A stretch of 64,000 bases of DNA from Synechococcus sp. RS9916 (lineage in GTDB: Bacteria > Cyanobacteriota > Cyanobacteriia > PCC-6307 > Cyanobiaceae), in NCBI RefSeq assembly GCF_000153825.1, contig NZ_DS022299.1, positions 2,010,869 to 2,074,868 on the forward strand. Reading direction: 5' to 3'. A program made the position numbers and the translations under genes. A model generated the notes under the pieces. The model was not told the DNA's origin. It did no database searches and saw only the letters and a program-made list of their open reading frames with translations. Positions 26,904 to 39,708 of the stretch are shown one piece after another (position 1 is the first letter of the stretch; each line of letters starts with the position of its first letter).

Positions 26904-28004
26904 GTGCTTGAACCCAAGGATCCGTCCCGCGTGATGGACGGTCGGTTTCCGGCAGCAGTGCTCGCCTTTGTCGTTTTTGCATCCGCATTTGCATACGACC
27001 AGCAGGTGCACGGCAGCCTGCTCAGCCTGCCGTTGCTGATCACCACGCTGTTGGCCGCTGTGAGCGCCTGGCTGGGGATCCCTCAGCTGCGTTCCCTGAA
27101 GATGGGCCAGGTGATCCGGGAAGACGGACCCCAGGCTCACTTGAGCAAAGCCGGCACCCCCACCATGGGCGGTCTGCTGGTGGTGCCGATTGGCGTCATC
27201 GTCGGTGCTCTGGTGAGCGTGCAAGACGGCAATGCTGAACGCTTACTGGCCGTCGCCGCCATCACCCTCGCCTTCATGCTGATTGGCGGCATCGATGACT
27301 GGCGCAGCCTCACCCGCCAGACCAACACCGGCCTCACACCACGGGGCAAATTAATGCTCCAGGCAGGCGCAGCAGCAATCTTTCTGGCTGTTGCCGGTTG
27401 GCAGGGTTGGATCAGCTCCACCATCGCCCTACCCATGGGCCTCGAACTTCCCCTGGGCTGGCTGATCTGGCCCCTGGGTCTGTTTGTGTTTCTGGCCGAG
27501 AGCAACGCCACCAACCTCACCGACGGGCTCGATGGCCTAGCAGCAGGTTGTGGTGCCCTTGTATTTAGCGGCATGGGACTGCAACTGATGCTGCGGGGCA
27601 ACAGTGGCGATCCAGCCCTGGCAGGGTTCTGCATGGCGATGGCCGGTGCCTGGATCGGCTTCCTCATCCACAACCGCAACCCTGCTCGGGTGTTCATGGG
27701 GGACACAGGGTCCCTGGCCATGGGTGCCGCCCTCACGGCCGTCGCACTGCTGAGCAACAGCCTCTGGCCGCTACTGGTGATGGGCGGTGTCTTCCTAGCG
27801 GAATCCCTCTCCGTGATCATCCAGGTGTGGGTGTTCAAAGCCACGAAAGGCCCCGATGGTGTGGGCCGGCGAGTGTTCCGCATGGCACCGCTCCACCATC
27901 ACTTCGAACTGGGTGGCGCAGCGGAACAACAGGTGGTGCGGGCGTTCTGGCTGGTGACTTTCGTTCTCGTGATTGGCGGCATCGTGCTACGACCCAACGG
28001 CTGA
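26904..28004 (+). CDS. mraY: Phospho-N-acetylmuramoyl-pentapeptide-transferase
   Basis: Transfers the muramyl-pentapeptide from UDP to undecaprenyl phosphate, making lipid I at the inner membrane. 366 residues with about ten helices. Diagnostic blocks are [14 protein letters not shown], the catalytic Asp motif [37 protein letters not shown] and the HHHFELGG loop (APLHHHFEL). GTG 26904 is preferred because AGAGG at 26892-26896 precedes it by seven bases; ATG 26934 is an alternative. It is not in a division and cell-wall cluster here. The next gene is a foreign-looking glycerophosphotransferase. Confidence 0.95.
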   Translation: MLEPKDPSRVMDGRFPAAVLAFVVFASAFAYDQQVHGSLLSLPLLITTLLAAVSAWLGIPQLRSLKMGQVIREDGPQAHLSKAGTPTMGGLLVVPIGVIVGALVSVQDGNAERLLAVAAITLAFMLIGGIDDWRSLTRQTNTGLTPRGKLMLQAGAAAIFLAVAGWQGWISSTIALPMGLELPLGWLIWPLGLFVFLAESNATNLTDGLDGLAAGCGALVFSGMGLQLMLRGNSGDPALAGFCMAMAGAWIGFLIHNRNPARVFMGDTGSLAMGAALTAVALLSNSLWPLLVMGGVFLAESLSVIIQVWVFKATKGPDGVGRRVFRMAPLHHHFELGGAAEQQVVRAFWLVTFVLVIGGIVLRPNG

Positions 28005-28021
28005 ACGGAGGGAAAAAAGCA

Positions 28022-29143
28022 ATGGACAATCAGATTATTTTTTATGCCTTTAGTTCGCAAAGCTGGGATTCCTATTTTCCCATCATCACAGAACTAATCA
28101 AACAACAACCAGAGTCTGAGCAGTGGATGGGCGTCTACGCGCCTTGCAACCAATACGACTTCAGAAACGAATCATCGAAGCAAATATTTGACCGCTTAAA
28201 GCAGAATTTCAAACATCCGCGCGAAACAAAAAAGAAAAATTCAAAGCAATTCAGATATCTACTTATAACGACACACATTCCAGAGCCGATCCACGGCCTT
28301 GAGGATGGCCTCTACATCCACGTGCATCATGGCTCAGCTTTTGGAAGCTTTACTCAAGACTATGTCTTATCGTGCTATCAAGCCTCCAACATTTATTGCG
28401 GAATATCAACCGCTGAAGAAAAATTCATAACAGAAATTCTCGGAAGTGAATCAAGCAAAAATAAAAAATTCATTGCCACTGGTTGTCCAAAAAACGATAT
28501 CTTTTCAGACTATATCTTCAGCTCACAACAGAGAAGAGTAGAAATCAAACAAGAAGTCAAGAATGCGCTGGGCATTGACAACAGAAAAGCAATTGTTTTT
28601 CTTGCCTCCCACTGGACAGAACGCGGCACTCTCAGACGATTTGGAACAAGCTTGATTCATGTTCTCTCCACCCTTGGAGATCAAGTTCAGATCATCCAAG
28701 GGGCACATCCAAATTTGTGGACCAATCACGTCAGCACCCAAACCTCAACCTGGCTTTACGAAGCTCTATGCCATGAACGAGACAAGGGAACGGCCTTGCT
28801 CAGCCTGGGAATCAGTGATGCCATGGCTCTTGTCGCTGCTGATGTGGTCGTCGGCGACATCAGCTCGATTGCAATCGAAGCTGCATTGCTCGAAAAGCCA
28901 ATTTTATTAAATATAGATGAAAGCTCGTTTTGTAATAAGCAAACATATGAAATCTACAAAGACATGAGTGTTCAATTCGAGGGAGCAGACGACCTGCTCC
29001 AGAAGTTCATCCATGGCGTTACTTTCCCCAAAGAAAGAGAGCTTGCCTTTCGCAAAGCGAAGGAGATGTTTGGCTTCAATCTCGGTCATGCATCAAGCAA
29101 AGTCGCTTCGATCATTCTTGAAGCAAAAAATCAATGTGACTAA
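28022..29143 (+). CDS. CDP-glycerol glycerophosphotransferase-like protein (probable transferred gene)
   Basis: 373 residues, GT-B-like. The C-terminal block ADVVVGDISSIAIEAALLEKPILLNID (about 280-306) corresponds to the TagB/TagF glycerophosphotransferase motif with its conserved Asp and Ser-Ser. Also visible are IHVHHGSAFGSF (the HG-G nucleotide loop) and FLASHWTERGTL. In Gram-positive bacteria this family builds teichoic acids; in Gram-negatives it decorates surface polysaccharides, which is the likelier role here. The gene is strikingly AT-rich against GC-rich neighbours and uses codons such as AAA, ATA, AAT and TTA freely, so it was probably acquired. GGAGG at 28007-28011 precedes ATG 28022 by ten bases. 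Confidence 0.8.
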   Translation: MDNQIIFYAFSSQSWDSYFPIITELIKQQPESEQWMGVYAPCNQYDFRNESSKQIFDRLKQNFKHPRETKKKNSKQFRYLLITTHIPEPIHGLEDGLYIHVHHGSAFGSFTQDYVLSCYQASNIYCGISTAEEKFITEILGSESSKNKKFIATGCPKNDIFSDYIFSSQQRRVEIKQEVKNALGIDNRKAIVFLASHWTERGTLRRFGTSLIHVLSTLGDQVQIIQGAHPNLWTNHVSTQTSTWLYEALCHERDKGTALLSLGISDAMALVAADVVVGDISSIAIEAALLEKPILLNIDESSFCNKQTYEIYKDMSVQFEGADDLLQKFIHGVTFPKERELAFRKAKEMFGFNLGHASSKVASIILEAKNQCD

Positions 29144-29360
29144 AACGCAGGGCCATCAAGAGAGCGAGCGAGCAGCCCTAACAACGATGCGTGCCTCCAA
29201 AAAGACTCAATACGCCGCTACTCCCAAAGACCCAAAGCAAATAATACGAGTTAAACACTTATGCGTTACGCTTATAACACGAAACCGTGCCAATTGGTTG
29301 TGACAGCCTAAATTTGGGATCATGGCGACGTTCCAAGCGTTCGCATCCGGAGCTGTTGCC
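29144..29360. other. AT-rich intergenic tail of the islet
   Basis: Low-GC sequence after the glycerophosphotransferase gene, with repeated C/A-rich stretches and no open frame with coding character. No insertion-sequence ends, tRNA or direct repeats flanking the islet were seen. Confidence 0.5.
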
Positions 29361-29609
29361 ATGGCCTATTTCACATGGAAGGAAGCCGGTCTCACGAGCG
29401 ACTGCGCCAGCCTGGAAGCGATGGCAGCCCGCTTTGAAGAGTCGGCCAGCCTGATGCGACGCATGGCCAAAGAAGGCTTCCGGTTGGAACGGATCAGCGA
29501 TCAACAACGCATCACCCACCCCACACCCGCGGTGTTCGATGCCTGGGGTTTTGTGAACGAAGAATCACCCGAGCGACAACTGACCCTGATCCCCGAACAA
29601 CCCCACTGA
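29361..29609 (+). CDS. Small hypothetical protein
   Basis: 82 residues, MAYFTWKEAG start, then a helix with many Ala, Met and Arg (LEAMAARFEESASLMRRMAKEGFRLE) and a polar C-terminus. ATG 29361 has GGAG at 29349-29352, eight bases upstream; an in-frame ATG at 29322 would add 13 residues. No known domain is recognised. GC content is normal, so this gene lies outside the AT-rich islet. Confidence 0.6.
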   Translation: MAYFTWKEAGLTSDCASLEAMAARFEESASLMRRMAKEGFRLERISDQQRITHPTPAVFDAWGFVNEESPERQLTLIPEQPH

Positions 29610-29623
29610 AGCCAGATCCCACC

Positions 29624-29785
29624 TCACTCCCGGCGAATCGACCCCAGGATCCACACGACCACAAACGCCAGCGACGACACCCCCAGATAGATCAACGCCC
29701 ACTTCTGAACGGTGGCGATATCCCAACCAAACAGCAGCCCATTGGCTGCATCACCGGCCGTGGAAAAGGCAAACAGCATGGCCAT
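29624..29785 (-). CDS. Small membrane protein
   Basis: 53 residues from ATG 29785, containing one clear membrane helix (ALIYLGVSSLAFVVVWILG) and a weaker hydrophobic stretch near the start, ending in basic SIRRE. An in-frame ATG at 29833 would add 16 residues but shares its CATG with the purT start on the other strand, which makes it less likely. Not recognised. Confidence 0.5.
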   Translation of the reverse strand: MAMLFAFSTAGDAANGLLFGWDIATVQKWALIYLGVSSLAFVVVWILGSIRRE

Positions 29786-29831
29786 GACCGGCGAAGCGCG
29801 AAGATCGCCCCATGCTGCTACCTGACCGTCC

Positions 29832-30998
29832 ATGACCGTGTTCCCGAAAACCGTGATGCTGCTGGGCAGCGGCGAACTGGGTAAGGAAGTGGTGATCGCA
29901 GCCCAGAGACTGGGTTGCCGGGTGATCGCCTGTGATCGCTACGCCGGCGCCCCTGCCATGCAGGTGGCCGATCAGGCGGAAGTCTTCCCCATGACCGATG
30001 CAGCAATGCTGCAAGACGTGGTGCGCCGCCACAGGCCTGATGTGGTGATCCCTGAGATCGAAGCCCTGGCTGTGGATGCTCTGCAGGCCCTGGAGGACGA
30101 AGGCATCCAGGTGATCCCCACGGCCCGGGCCACGGCGGTCACCATGAACCGCGACCGCATCCGCGACCTGGCCGCCGATGAACTCGGTCTGCGCACGGCC
30201 CGGTTTGCCTATGCCACCAACCTCGAGGAACTGAAAGCGGCCGCCGCTCCATTGGGTTTCCCCGTGGTGGTGAAGCCGGTGATGAGCTCCTCCGGCAAAG
30301 GGCAGAGCGTGGTCAAACGTGCGGAAGAGCTCGACGCTGCCTGGTCCACAGCCATCTCCGGTGCACGAGGCAGTGGTGAGCGGGTGATCGTTGAGGAATT
30401 CCTGCGCTTCGAGCTGGAGATCACCCTGCTCACGATCCGCCAGGCCGATGGCACCACCCTGTTCTGCCCCCCCATCGGCCATGAACAGGAAGGCGGCGAC
30501 TATCAATGCAGCTGGCAACCGGCAGCCATGACCGATGCCCAACTGGAGCAAGCCCAGGCCATGGCCCGCAAAGTCACCGAGAACCTCGGCGGCGTTGGTC
30601 TGTTCGGCGTGGAGTTCTTCCTCTGTGGCGACGAGGTGGTGTTCTCCGAGCTCTCACCCCGCCCCCACGACACGGGCCTGGTCACCCTGGCCAGCCAAAA
30701 CCTGAGCGAATTCGAACTGCACCTGCGGGCTGTGCTGGGGCTGCCAATTCCCGCCATCCGCTGCGAACAACCCTCTGCAAGCCGGGTGATCCTGGCCTCC
30801 GAACAACTGGCGGCTGTCCAATTCAGTGGCGTTGCCGACGCTCTGAAGGAACCCGAAAGTCAGCTGCTGCTGTTCGGCAAGCCCAATGCCCGCCCGGGGC
30901 GACGCATGGGGGTGGCCCTGGCCCGCGGAACCGACGTCAACGACGCCCGGGCCAAGGCCGACCGGGCCGCCGCCTGCGTGCAGGTGCTCCCCGGCTGA
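29832..30998 (+). CDS. purT: Formate-dependent phosphoribosylglycinamide formyltransferase
   Basis: Makes formyl-GAR from GAR, formate and ATP, the formate-dependent third step of purine synthesis. 388 residues, an ATP-grasp enzyme: N-terminal VMLLGSGELGKEVVIAAQRLG, then APAMQVADQAEV, VPEIEALAVD, the ATP-binding VVVKPVMSSSGKGQSVV, and the metal-binding GLFGVEFFLCGDEVVFSELSPRPHDTGLVTL. ATG 29832 fits the E. coli N-terminus. PurU, encoded at 17 kb, can supply the formate. Confidence 0.96.
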   Translation: MTVFPKTVMLLGSGELGKEVVIAAQRLGCRVIACDRYAGAPAMQVADQAEVFPMTDAAMLQDVVRRHRPDVVIPEIEALAVDALQALEDEGIQVIPTARATAVTMNRDRIRDLAADELGLRTARFAYATNLEELKAAAAPLGFPVVVKPVMSSSGKGQSVVKRAEELDAAWSTAISGARGSGERVIVEEFLRFELEITLLTIRQADGTTLFCPPIGHEQEGGDYQCSWQPAAMTDAQLEQAQAMARKVTENLGGVGLFGVEFFLCGDEVVFSELSPRPHDTGLVTLASQNLSEFELHLRAVLGLPIPAIRCEQPSASRVILASEQLAAVQFSGVADALKEPESQLLLFGKPNARPGRRMGVALARGTDVNDARAKADRAAACVQVLPG

Positions 30999-31006
30999 AC
31001 CCTCAG

Positions 31007-33142
31007 TCAACGGCGCGTGAGAAAGCGGTAGTGCTGGAGTCCCTCCAGCACCCCGGACACCGACTGACGGCTGGCGTAATACACCCGCGACTGATGGCGA
31101 AAGCTGTCGAGGCTGGGATCATGCTCCGCCAGCACCACCGTGGCCGGTAAACCCCGCACCAACTCACCGTCCCCTTGCTCGCTGGCCACCACCAAGATGC
31201 GATCCAGCGGCAGACCCCATCGCAGGGAGAGGTAGCGGATGGCCTCGCTGCGTGATGCCCGCAGAGGCATCACATCAAGGAACCAATGGCAGCGCAGCGA
31301 CGGGCGCGCGGCCTGATCCCGTTGGCGCAGACGCTGGCGCACCAGCGGCAGGATCGCTTCACCCGACTGGCGCAACAGATAACTGACCTTGAAGGGAGCC
31401 TGATGCACGGGATCCTGCAACTTCAGGTGGGCGCCGAGATCCTCCAAGGCGTGCTCCACCTGGCTGCGGTTCCAGTCGATGGCAATCGTGCGCGACCAAC
31501 CGGGATCCGGCTCCTGGCTCTGGCCATACACAATCTCCGTGCCTGCACGGGTGATCCAGACACCGGGGTCCGGCAGGTGGAGCTCGGCAAAACGTTGCCG
31601 TGCTGCCGCCAGGGATCGACCGGTGATGATGCCCAGCGCACTGGGCTGACCTGTACGGGCATCGCGCTGAAGTTGCACCCGCAAGGCCACCAGGCTGTCG
31701 TTCTCCGGCTGCTCCAGCCCCTGATCGAGGTCCAGTAACAGCAACCGATCGGCCAAGGGGCTGGAGGCAGCCGCTGGTGCAGCCAGGCTGCGGGCTGTCT
31801 CCCGAACCTCCAGGTTCTGCTGCATCAGCGCCAGGTAGGAGCAGATGTGGGCATCCCAGCTGAAGTGGCGACTGACGGCCTCAATGCCGTTGTCACTCCA
31901 GCGATGCCAACGGGAGCGATCGGAACCCGCCCGCTCCAGACCATCCTGCAAGGCCTCCAGGTCGGTGACATCCACCAGCAGCCCGTTGTCACAGCGGGCC
32001 AGGATGTCGCGCGGTCCACCGTCATCGGTCGCCACCATCGGCAAACCACAAGCCGCCGCTTCCAGCAGCGTGAGACCAAAGGGCTCGGTCAAGGCGGGGT
32101 TCACAAACAGACCGTGCCGTTTCGCCGCCCAGCGGTAGACGGCAGGAATTTGGTCACGGCGGTGTTGCTTGGGATAGGCCACCTGGCCATAGAGGTCATA
32201 GCGATCCACCAGGTCAAAGACCTGTTGGAACACCTCCCGTTGTTGCTTCTCCAGTTGGCGGGGATCCTCACGACATCCCAGCACCAGCACCAAGTTGTGG
32301 CGTTCACGCAACACGGCAGAGCGACCAAAGGCCTCCACCAGGGCAGGAATGTTTTTGCGGCGCACCGCCCGGGAGATCGCCAACAGTGGTGGCAACTCAG
32401 GATTGCGCAAAAACGGACTTAACAGCCCATCGAGTTCCTGGGTTTCCGTAGCGGCACCCTGGGGATGGAAACGGCTGGCATCCACGCCAGGAGGAACCAC
32501 CTGGGCACGATCAGCCTGGAACCGGCCGTAGCGGGAATACTGCTCATCCGCTTCCTGACGGGTGCTGGTGATCACCAGATCGGCATGGGCCAGGGCCAGC
32601 TCCTCGGCATCAATGCGCCGGCTGATCGAAAACGCCTGCTCGATCTGATCGTGGTCTCCGCCACCGGCGAGCAGGCGGCGCAATTTTTCGCGGCCCAGCG
32701 AATGGCCTGTAAAAACAAGGGGAATCCCCAGGCGCCGACTGACCAGTGCTCCCACATAGCCAGCGTCGGCGTAATGGGCATGAATCCAGTCAGGGCGATG
32801 CTCAGGCTGCTGCAGACGGGCCACCAGCTGATCTGCTAGATCATCGAGATAGGGCCAAAGCTGCTCTTTACGCAGATAACGACGAGGGCCAAAGGGGAAG
32901 CGAAGAATCGAAGCCCCAGGCCCAATCGACTCCTCAGACCTGGCGTAATCCAGAGAAACGCGACGGTCCTGAATCAGTCGCGTGACCACCTCAACCCGAT
33001 CCACTTCGGGTCGGGCTGCCAAACCCCGGGCCAGCTCCAGCACATAGAGCGTCTGACCACCGGTGTCGGCATCACGCCCCAACTCAAGATCCCGGGAACG
33101 AAAGAGACCGTGGAGGTGCAGATGCAACAACCTGAATCCCAA
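31007..33142 (-). CDS. sps: Sucrose-phosphate synthase with sucrose-phosphatase-like domain
   Basis: Makes sucrose 6-phosphate from UDP- or ADP-glucose and fructose 6-phosphate. Sucrose is a minor osmolyte and carbon store in marine Synechococcus. 711 residues: a GT-B glycosyltransferase part (1-460) with HLHGLFRSRDLELGRDADTGGQTLYVLEL at the N-terminus and NPALTEPFGLTLLEAAACGLPMVATDDGGP, the nucleotide-sugar motif; then a phosphatase-like part (about 470-711) beginning LLLLDLDQGLE, of the S6PP fold. The first Asp pair is only partly preserved (LDLDQG), so phosphatase activity is uncertain. TTG 33142 with AAGGGG upstream is the start; no ATG serves the conserved N-terminus. Confidence 0.93.
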   Translation of the reverse strand: MGFRLLHLHLHGLFRSRDLELGRDADTGGQTLYVLELARGLAARPEVDRVEVVTRLIQDRRVSLDYARSEESIGPGASILRFPFGPRRYLRKEQLWPYLDDLADQLVARLQQPEHRPDWIHAHYADAGYVGALVSRRLGIPLVFTGHSLGREKLRRLLAGGGDHDQIEQAFSISRRIDAEELALAHADLVITSTRQEADEQYSRYGRFQADRAQVVPPGVDASRFHPQGAATETQELDGLLSPFLRNPELPPLLAISRAVRRKNIPALVEAFGRSAVLRERHNLVLVLGCREDPRQLEKQQREVFQQVFDLVDRYDLYGQVAYPKQHRRDQIPAVYRWAAKRHGLFVNPALTEPFGLTLLEAAACGLPMVATDDGGPRDILARCDNGLLVDVTDLEALQDGLERAGSDRSRWHRWSDNGIEAVSRHFSWDAHICSYLALMQQNLEVRETARSLAAPAAASSPLADRLLLLDLDQGLEQPENDSLVALRVQLQRDARTGQPSALGIITGRSLAAARQRFAELHLPDPGVWITRAGTEIVYGQSQEPDPGWSRTIAIDWNRSQVEHALEDLGAHLKLQDPVHQAPFKVSYLLRQSGEAILPLVRQRLRQRDQAARPSLRCHWFLDVMPLRASRSEAIRYLSLRWGLPLDRILVVASEQGDGELVRGLPATVVLAEHDPSLDSFRHQSRVYYASRQSVSGVLEGLQHYRFLTRR

Positions 33143-33401
33143 GTGTCACCCCTTCGCTGAACACCAAAGGCGCGAACGCCTGTTCAACTGATAGGGGGTC
33201 TCTTCACTGAAAATGTGAAAAAAACCTGAGAAATGAGAGTTTCAAATCCCCCAACTCAGGACAAAAGCAGACCAGCACTACAACCTTGAGAGCTGTGCCG
33301 ATCCCCGCCTTGGCACGGGGAGCAAGGAAACGCAAACAACAATGGGGTTGTCGAAACCACCCAACCCGATCTAAAAGCCCAAGCGACTGACAATCCCCCG
33401 G
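33143..33401. other. Intergenic region without a gene
   Basis: 259 bases between two minus-strand genes. It contains two small hairpins, CCCCG/CGGGG at about 33303-33320 and ACAAC/GTTGT at about 33337-33352, separated by AAGGAAACG. This might be an unrecognised small RNA or a leader, but I cannot assign it. Confidence 0.35.
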
Positions 33402-34918
33402 TCACAGACGCGGAGTGACATCCACTAAGGGCAGACGATCACTCCCCCAACCTCCTGCGTCGAAACGAAACGCGGCCTGGGGCAGCAACTGCTGATTGAT
33501 CCAGGCCTCGATCAACGGCGCTAACACGGGCGGATCAACCGCTCCAGCCGGTGCGCGCAGGTTGAAATGCCCCCCGCCAGACGCCAACACCAAGCGATGG
33601 CCTCGGGCCAATGGCTCACCCTCACGCAGGGGCTCCACCGCCTCGGGGCCAGGGGGAACTAGCCAATCACGGCTGCCACTCACCAACAACACCTTGGCCG
33701 TGAGCTCTGCTCCACTGCCCGGGTCAAACAACAGACGCAACGGCGGACTGACAGCAACGGCAGCCTTCACTCGAGGGTCACCCAGCGATCCATCCGCAGC
33801 AGACTTCAACCAACTGCACTGCAGTACCCAGCTGAGATTGCGCTCGGGATCCCGCAGGTTTTGGCAGCGCTTGATCAACTTCACATCCGTGGTGCGCAGA
33901 CCCGCCACCTGCAGGGTGGTGGTGGCTCCCCAGGAATGGCCCACCATCGCCACCGCATCGGTATCAAGGCGCGATCCAGGCAGCAAACGACCCGCCTCCA
34001 CCGCATCAAGCAAGGCCCGCACATCCAAGGGCCTCAATCGCAGCTCATCCGCGGTCGGTGGCGGCTGATCACCCATCAACATCGCCTGTTGCTGGGCCAA
34101 ATCACTGCCCTGATGCACCGGCATCAGCACCGTGTAGCCGCGGCCCGCCAACCAAGCGGCCCAGCCCTCAAAACTGAACGGTTCATCCCACAGGCCATGG
34201 GAGATCAACACCAGCCGGCCATTGGAGTCGCCCTGGGGCTGAACAATCACCAGCGCAAGCGGTCTTGGACGATGGGGCACTGGCAACGAGGCCTGACGAC
34301 GACGCCAAGCCGGCTGCTGGACCTGAATCCCCCGAACCATCTGCGACATGGCACGCTCCGGCTGGCCGCCATCGATCAGGGCCTGGGCCCCACGCTGATG
34401 ACGTGCCAATCGGTTGGCATAAAACACCAAGGCCTCAAGATCAATCGACGCCGTGGTCCCTGGCAATCGGCGCAGCACACCCAGCAGATGGGGTTGACCG
34501 TCTTTGGAGGCAGCCTTCAGAGCAACCCGCAGGTCTGCACCCGTCAGGGGTGCCGACAGCCCCTCCACCTCCACCAGTTCAGAGGCCGCCAACAGGGCCT
34601 GCTCAAACAACGGATCACCCGCTGATTCCCGCACAAATCCCACGCTCTGCTTCGGCAAAGGAGCCGTGAGCATTTGTTCGAGAACCCGGGTCACGGCACC
34701 CTCCCCAACCTGATCGAGCTCCGCCAGATCCGGATTGGCCTTCAGCAACTGCTGGGCCGTCTGCGCCTGACCCAGCTCGAGGGTCACCGCGGTCTCCACC
34801 AGAGGCAGGGTCATCCGCAACCGTTCCAAAGCCAGGCTCGGGGAGGGAAGCAACGCCGCCACCGAACCGCTGACGGCCAGCAGCAGGGACGCCAAAGCGG
34901 AACGGAAGCGAAACGACG

Positions 34919-34922
<4 letters not shown>
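33402..34922 (-). CDS. Secreted alpha/beta hydrolase with DUF1400 N-terminal region
   Basis: 506 residues. A signal peptide (FRSALASLLLAVSGSVAALLPSPSLA) is followed by a DUF1400-like helical region (about 30-170) and a hydrolase domain with nucleophile motif GHSWG, an Asp in VSGSRDWLVPP and a His in ASGGGHFNL, so the catalytic triad is complete. The oxyanion region is LVLISHGLWD. The layout resembles platelet-activating factor acetylhydrolase-like or dienelactone-hydrolase-like proteins of cyanobacteria; the substrate is unknown. Its GTG start overlaps the uvrA stop (GTGA), implying coupled translation. A separate DUF1400 protein is encoded at 41.6 kb. Confidence 0.8.
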
Positions 34923-37897
<2,975 letters not shown>

Positions 37898-37944
37898 ACG
37901 GCTGGATCTCGAGAATTGAAGATTCTACGGAGATCGGAGGGTGC

Positions 37945-39642
37945 TCAGGCAGCCTTCTGGTCAAGGAGACTCGCCGCATAAGCGCGCGCCTCTCCTAGAT
38001 CGCCCCCAGCCAGTTCCGCCAGCTCTTGCTCCCGGGCCTGAGTGTCCCGCAGGTGGGACACTCGCGAGCGGGTCTGACCATCGACCACCGTTTTGCTGAC
38101 GCGGAAGTGATGATCCGCCGCGGCCGCCACCAGGGGCTGGTGGGTCACGCAGAACACCTGGCGCTGAGCGGCCATGGTGCGTAACAGATCTGCCATTGCG
38201 CCACTCACCCGGCCACTGACACCGGAGTCGATCTCGTCGAACAACAGAGAACTGGAACCATCGACGCCGGCCAGACAGGTTTTGAGAGCGAGAAGGAAGC
38301 GAGACATCTCACCACCTGAAGCCACCTCCGCCAACGGAGCCAGCGGCTGACCCGGGTTGGCGGAGAACAAAAACTGCACAGCGTCGGCTCCCTGCTCTCC
38401 CGGCTCACAGGGATTAATGGCCGCCTGAAAACGCACGTTCGCCATCCCCATCGGGCGCAGGTGATCCAACAGGGTCTGCTCAAGGGAATGGGCTGCCTTT
38501 TCCCGATGCGCGGTGAGCTGCTGATTGACCTGATCGCGGGACTGCCGCGCCGTCTGTTCAGCAATGACCAACTGCTCAAGGGCCGCATCAACACCGCCCT
38601 CGCTGAGTTGCTCACGCAACTCATCTCGCAGATCGCACAGGGCTTCGAGATCCCGGCCATGGCGACGCTCAAGCCGTTTCAGCAAAGCCAAGCGGTCCTG
38701 CAACTCCTCCAGTCGCGCAGGATCACTGTCCAAAGCCGTGCCGTAGAGCTCCAGCTCACGGGTGAGATCCCGTAATCCGGCCTCCAGATCCAGGCAACGT
38801 TCGCTCAGGGGTTGCAGCGATCCATCCAGTTGCTGCATCTGCTGCAAGACATGGCAGCAAGCGAGCAGATGGTCGATGGCCGATGGCGCCTGATCAGCAC
38901 CATCCTGCAACCGTCCGATCAGTTCCCCGAGACCCTCCTGCAAATGCACGCCGTGCACGAGGCGGTCCTGTTCAGCAGTGAGCTGACGCAACTCATCGGG
39001 GTCTTCCAAGTGGGCCGCCTCCAGCTCCTCGAGCAGAGCCTGGCGTTCCTCCAACTGCTCCTGAAAACGTTCCGCTTGCATCCGAGCCTGCTCCAGAGCC
39101 CCGAAAGCTTCACGCCACAGCAACCAATGACGACGCACCTGAGCAAGGCAAGCCTCCAACTCAGCAGCACCCAAGCGATCCAACCAACGGCGCTGCTGCC
39201 CTGGTCGCGCCAGTTGCTGGGTCTGGCCCTGCACCGTGAGGTCAATCAACAGGGGGCGAAGGGCCAACACCTGCTGACGATTCACCGCCACACCATTGAT
39301 ACGAAAACGACTGGAGAGGCGGTCGTCCTGACGACGCCATTCACGGCACACCACCAGCTCCTCCTCCTCACCGTCTTCAAGCGCCAGTTGCTGACCCTCT
39401 AGCCAGGTTTTGACGGCAGCACTGGGGTCAAACCGCGCTTCAATCCCAGCCCGGGCCTGACCGTTACGCACCAAACGAGCCGCTGCGGTGCCCTGCATCC
39501 CACCGAGCACCGCATCAAGGGCATCCAGCAGCAACGACTTGCCAGCTCCGGTTTCACCCGTGAGCACCGTGAGGCCTGGCTCAAAATCCAGCTCCAGGCT
39601 CTCGATCAGAGCAATGTTGTGCAGTCGCAGACCGGCCAGCAC
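37945..39642 (-). CDS. recN: DNA repair protein RecN
   Basis: SMC-like ATPase acting in double-strand break repair. 565 residues. Walker A is TGETGAGKSLLLDALDAVLGG at about 28-48; Walker B is SSLLFDEIDSGVSGRV; the signature ASGGEMSRFLLALK precedes it; the central part (about 160-380) is a long Gln/Leu/Glu-rich coiled coil. GTG 39642 has GGGAG upstream. It is followed by uvrA on the same strand, consistent with a DNA-repair operon, and is divergent from the ABC1 kinase gene. Confidence 0.95.
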   Translation of the reverse strand: MLAGLRLHNIALIESLELDFEPGLTVLTGETGAGKSLLLDALDAVLGGMQGTAAARLVRNGQARAGIEARFDPSAAVKTWLEGQQLALEDGEEEELVVCREWRRQDDRLSSRFRINGVAVNRQQVLALRPLLIDLTVQGQTQQLARPGQQRRWLDRLGAAELEACLAQVRRHWLLWREAFGALEQARMQAERFQEQLEERQALLEELEAAHLEDPDELRQLTAEQDRLVHGVHLQEGLGELIGRLQDGADQAPSAIDHLLACCHVLQQMQQLDGSLQPLSERCLDLEAGLRDLTRELELYGTALDSDPARLEELQDRLALLKRLERRHGRDLEALCDLRDELREQLSEGGVDAALEQLVIAEQTARQSRDQVNQQLTAHREKAAHSLEQTLLDHLRPMGMANVRFQAAINPCEPGEQGADAVQFLFSANPGQPLAPLAEVASGGEMSRFLLALKTCLAGVDGSSSLLFDEIDSGVSGRVSGAMADLLRTMAAQRQVFCVTHQPLVAAAADHHFRVSKTVVDGQTRSRVSHLRDTQAREQELAELAGGDLGEARAYAASLLDQKAA

Positions 39643-39708
39643 GGCAGCTCCCGGTGGTCGCGTTGACCGTAGCGGCAGCTCAGCTCGTTTAGAAGGGGGT
39701 CACTGCCA

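Noticed and set aside
28022-29143. Insertion sequence or prophage for the AT-rich islet
   Set aside because: No transposase, integrase, terminal repeats or tRNA target was visible; only one enzyme-like gene.
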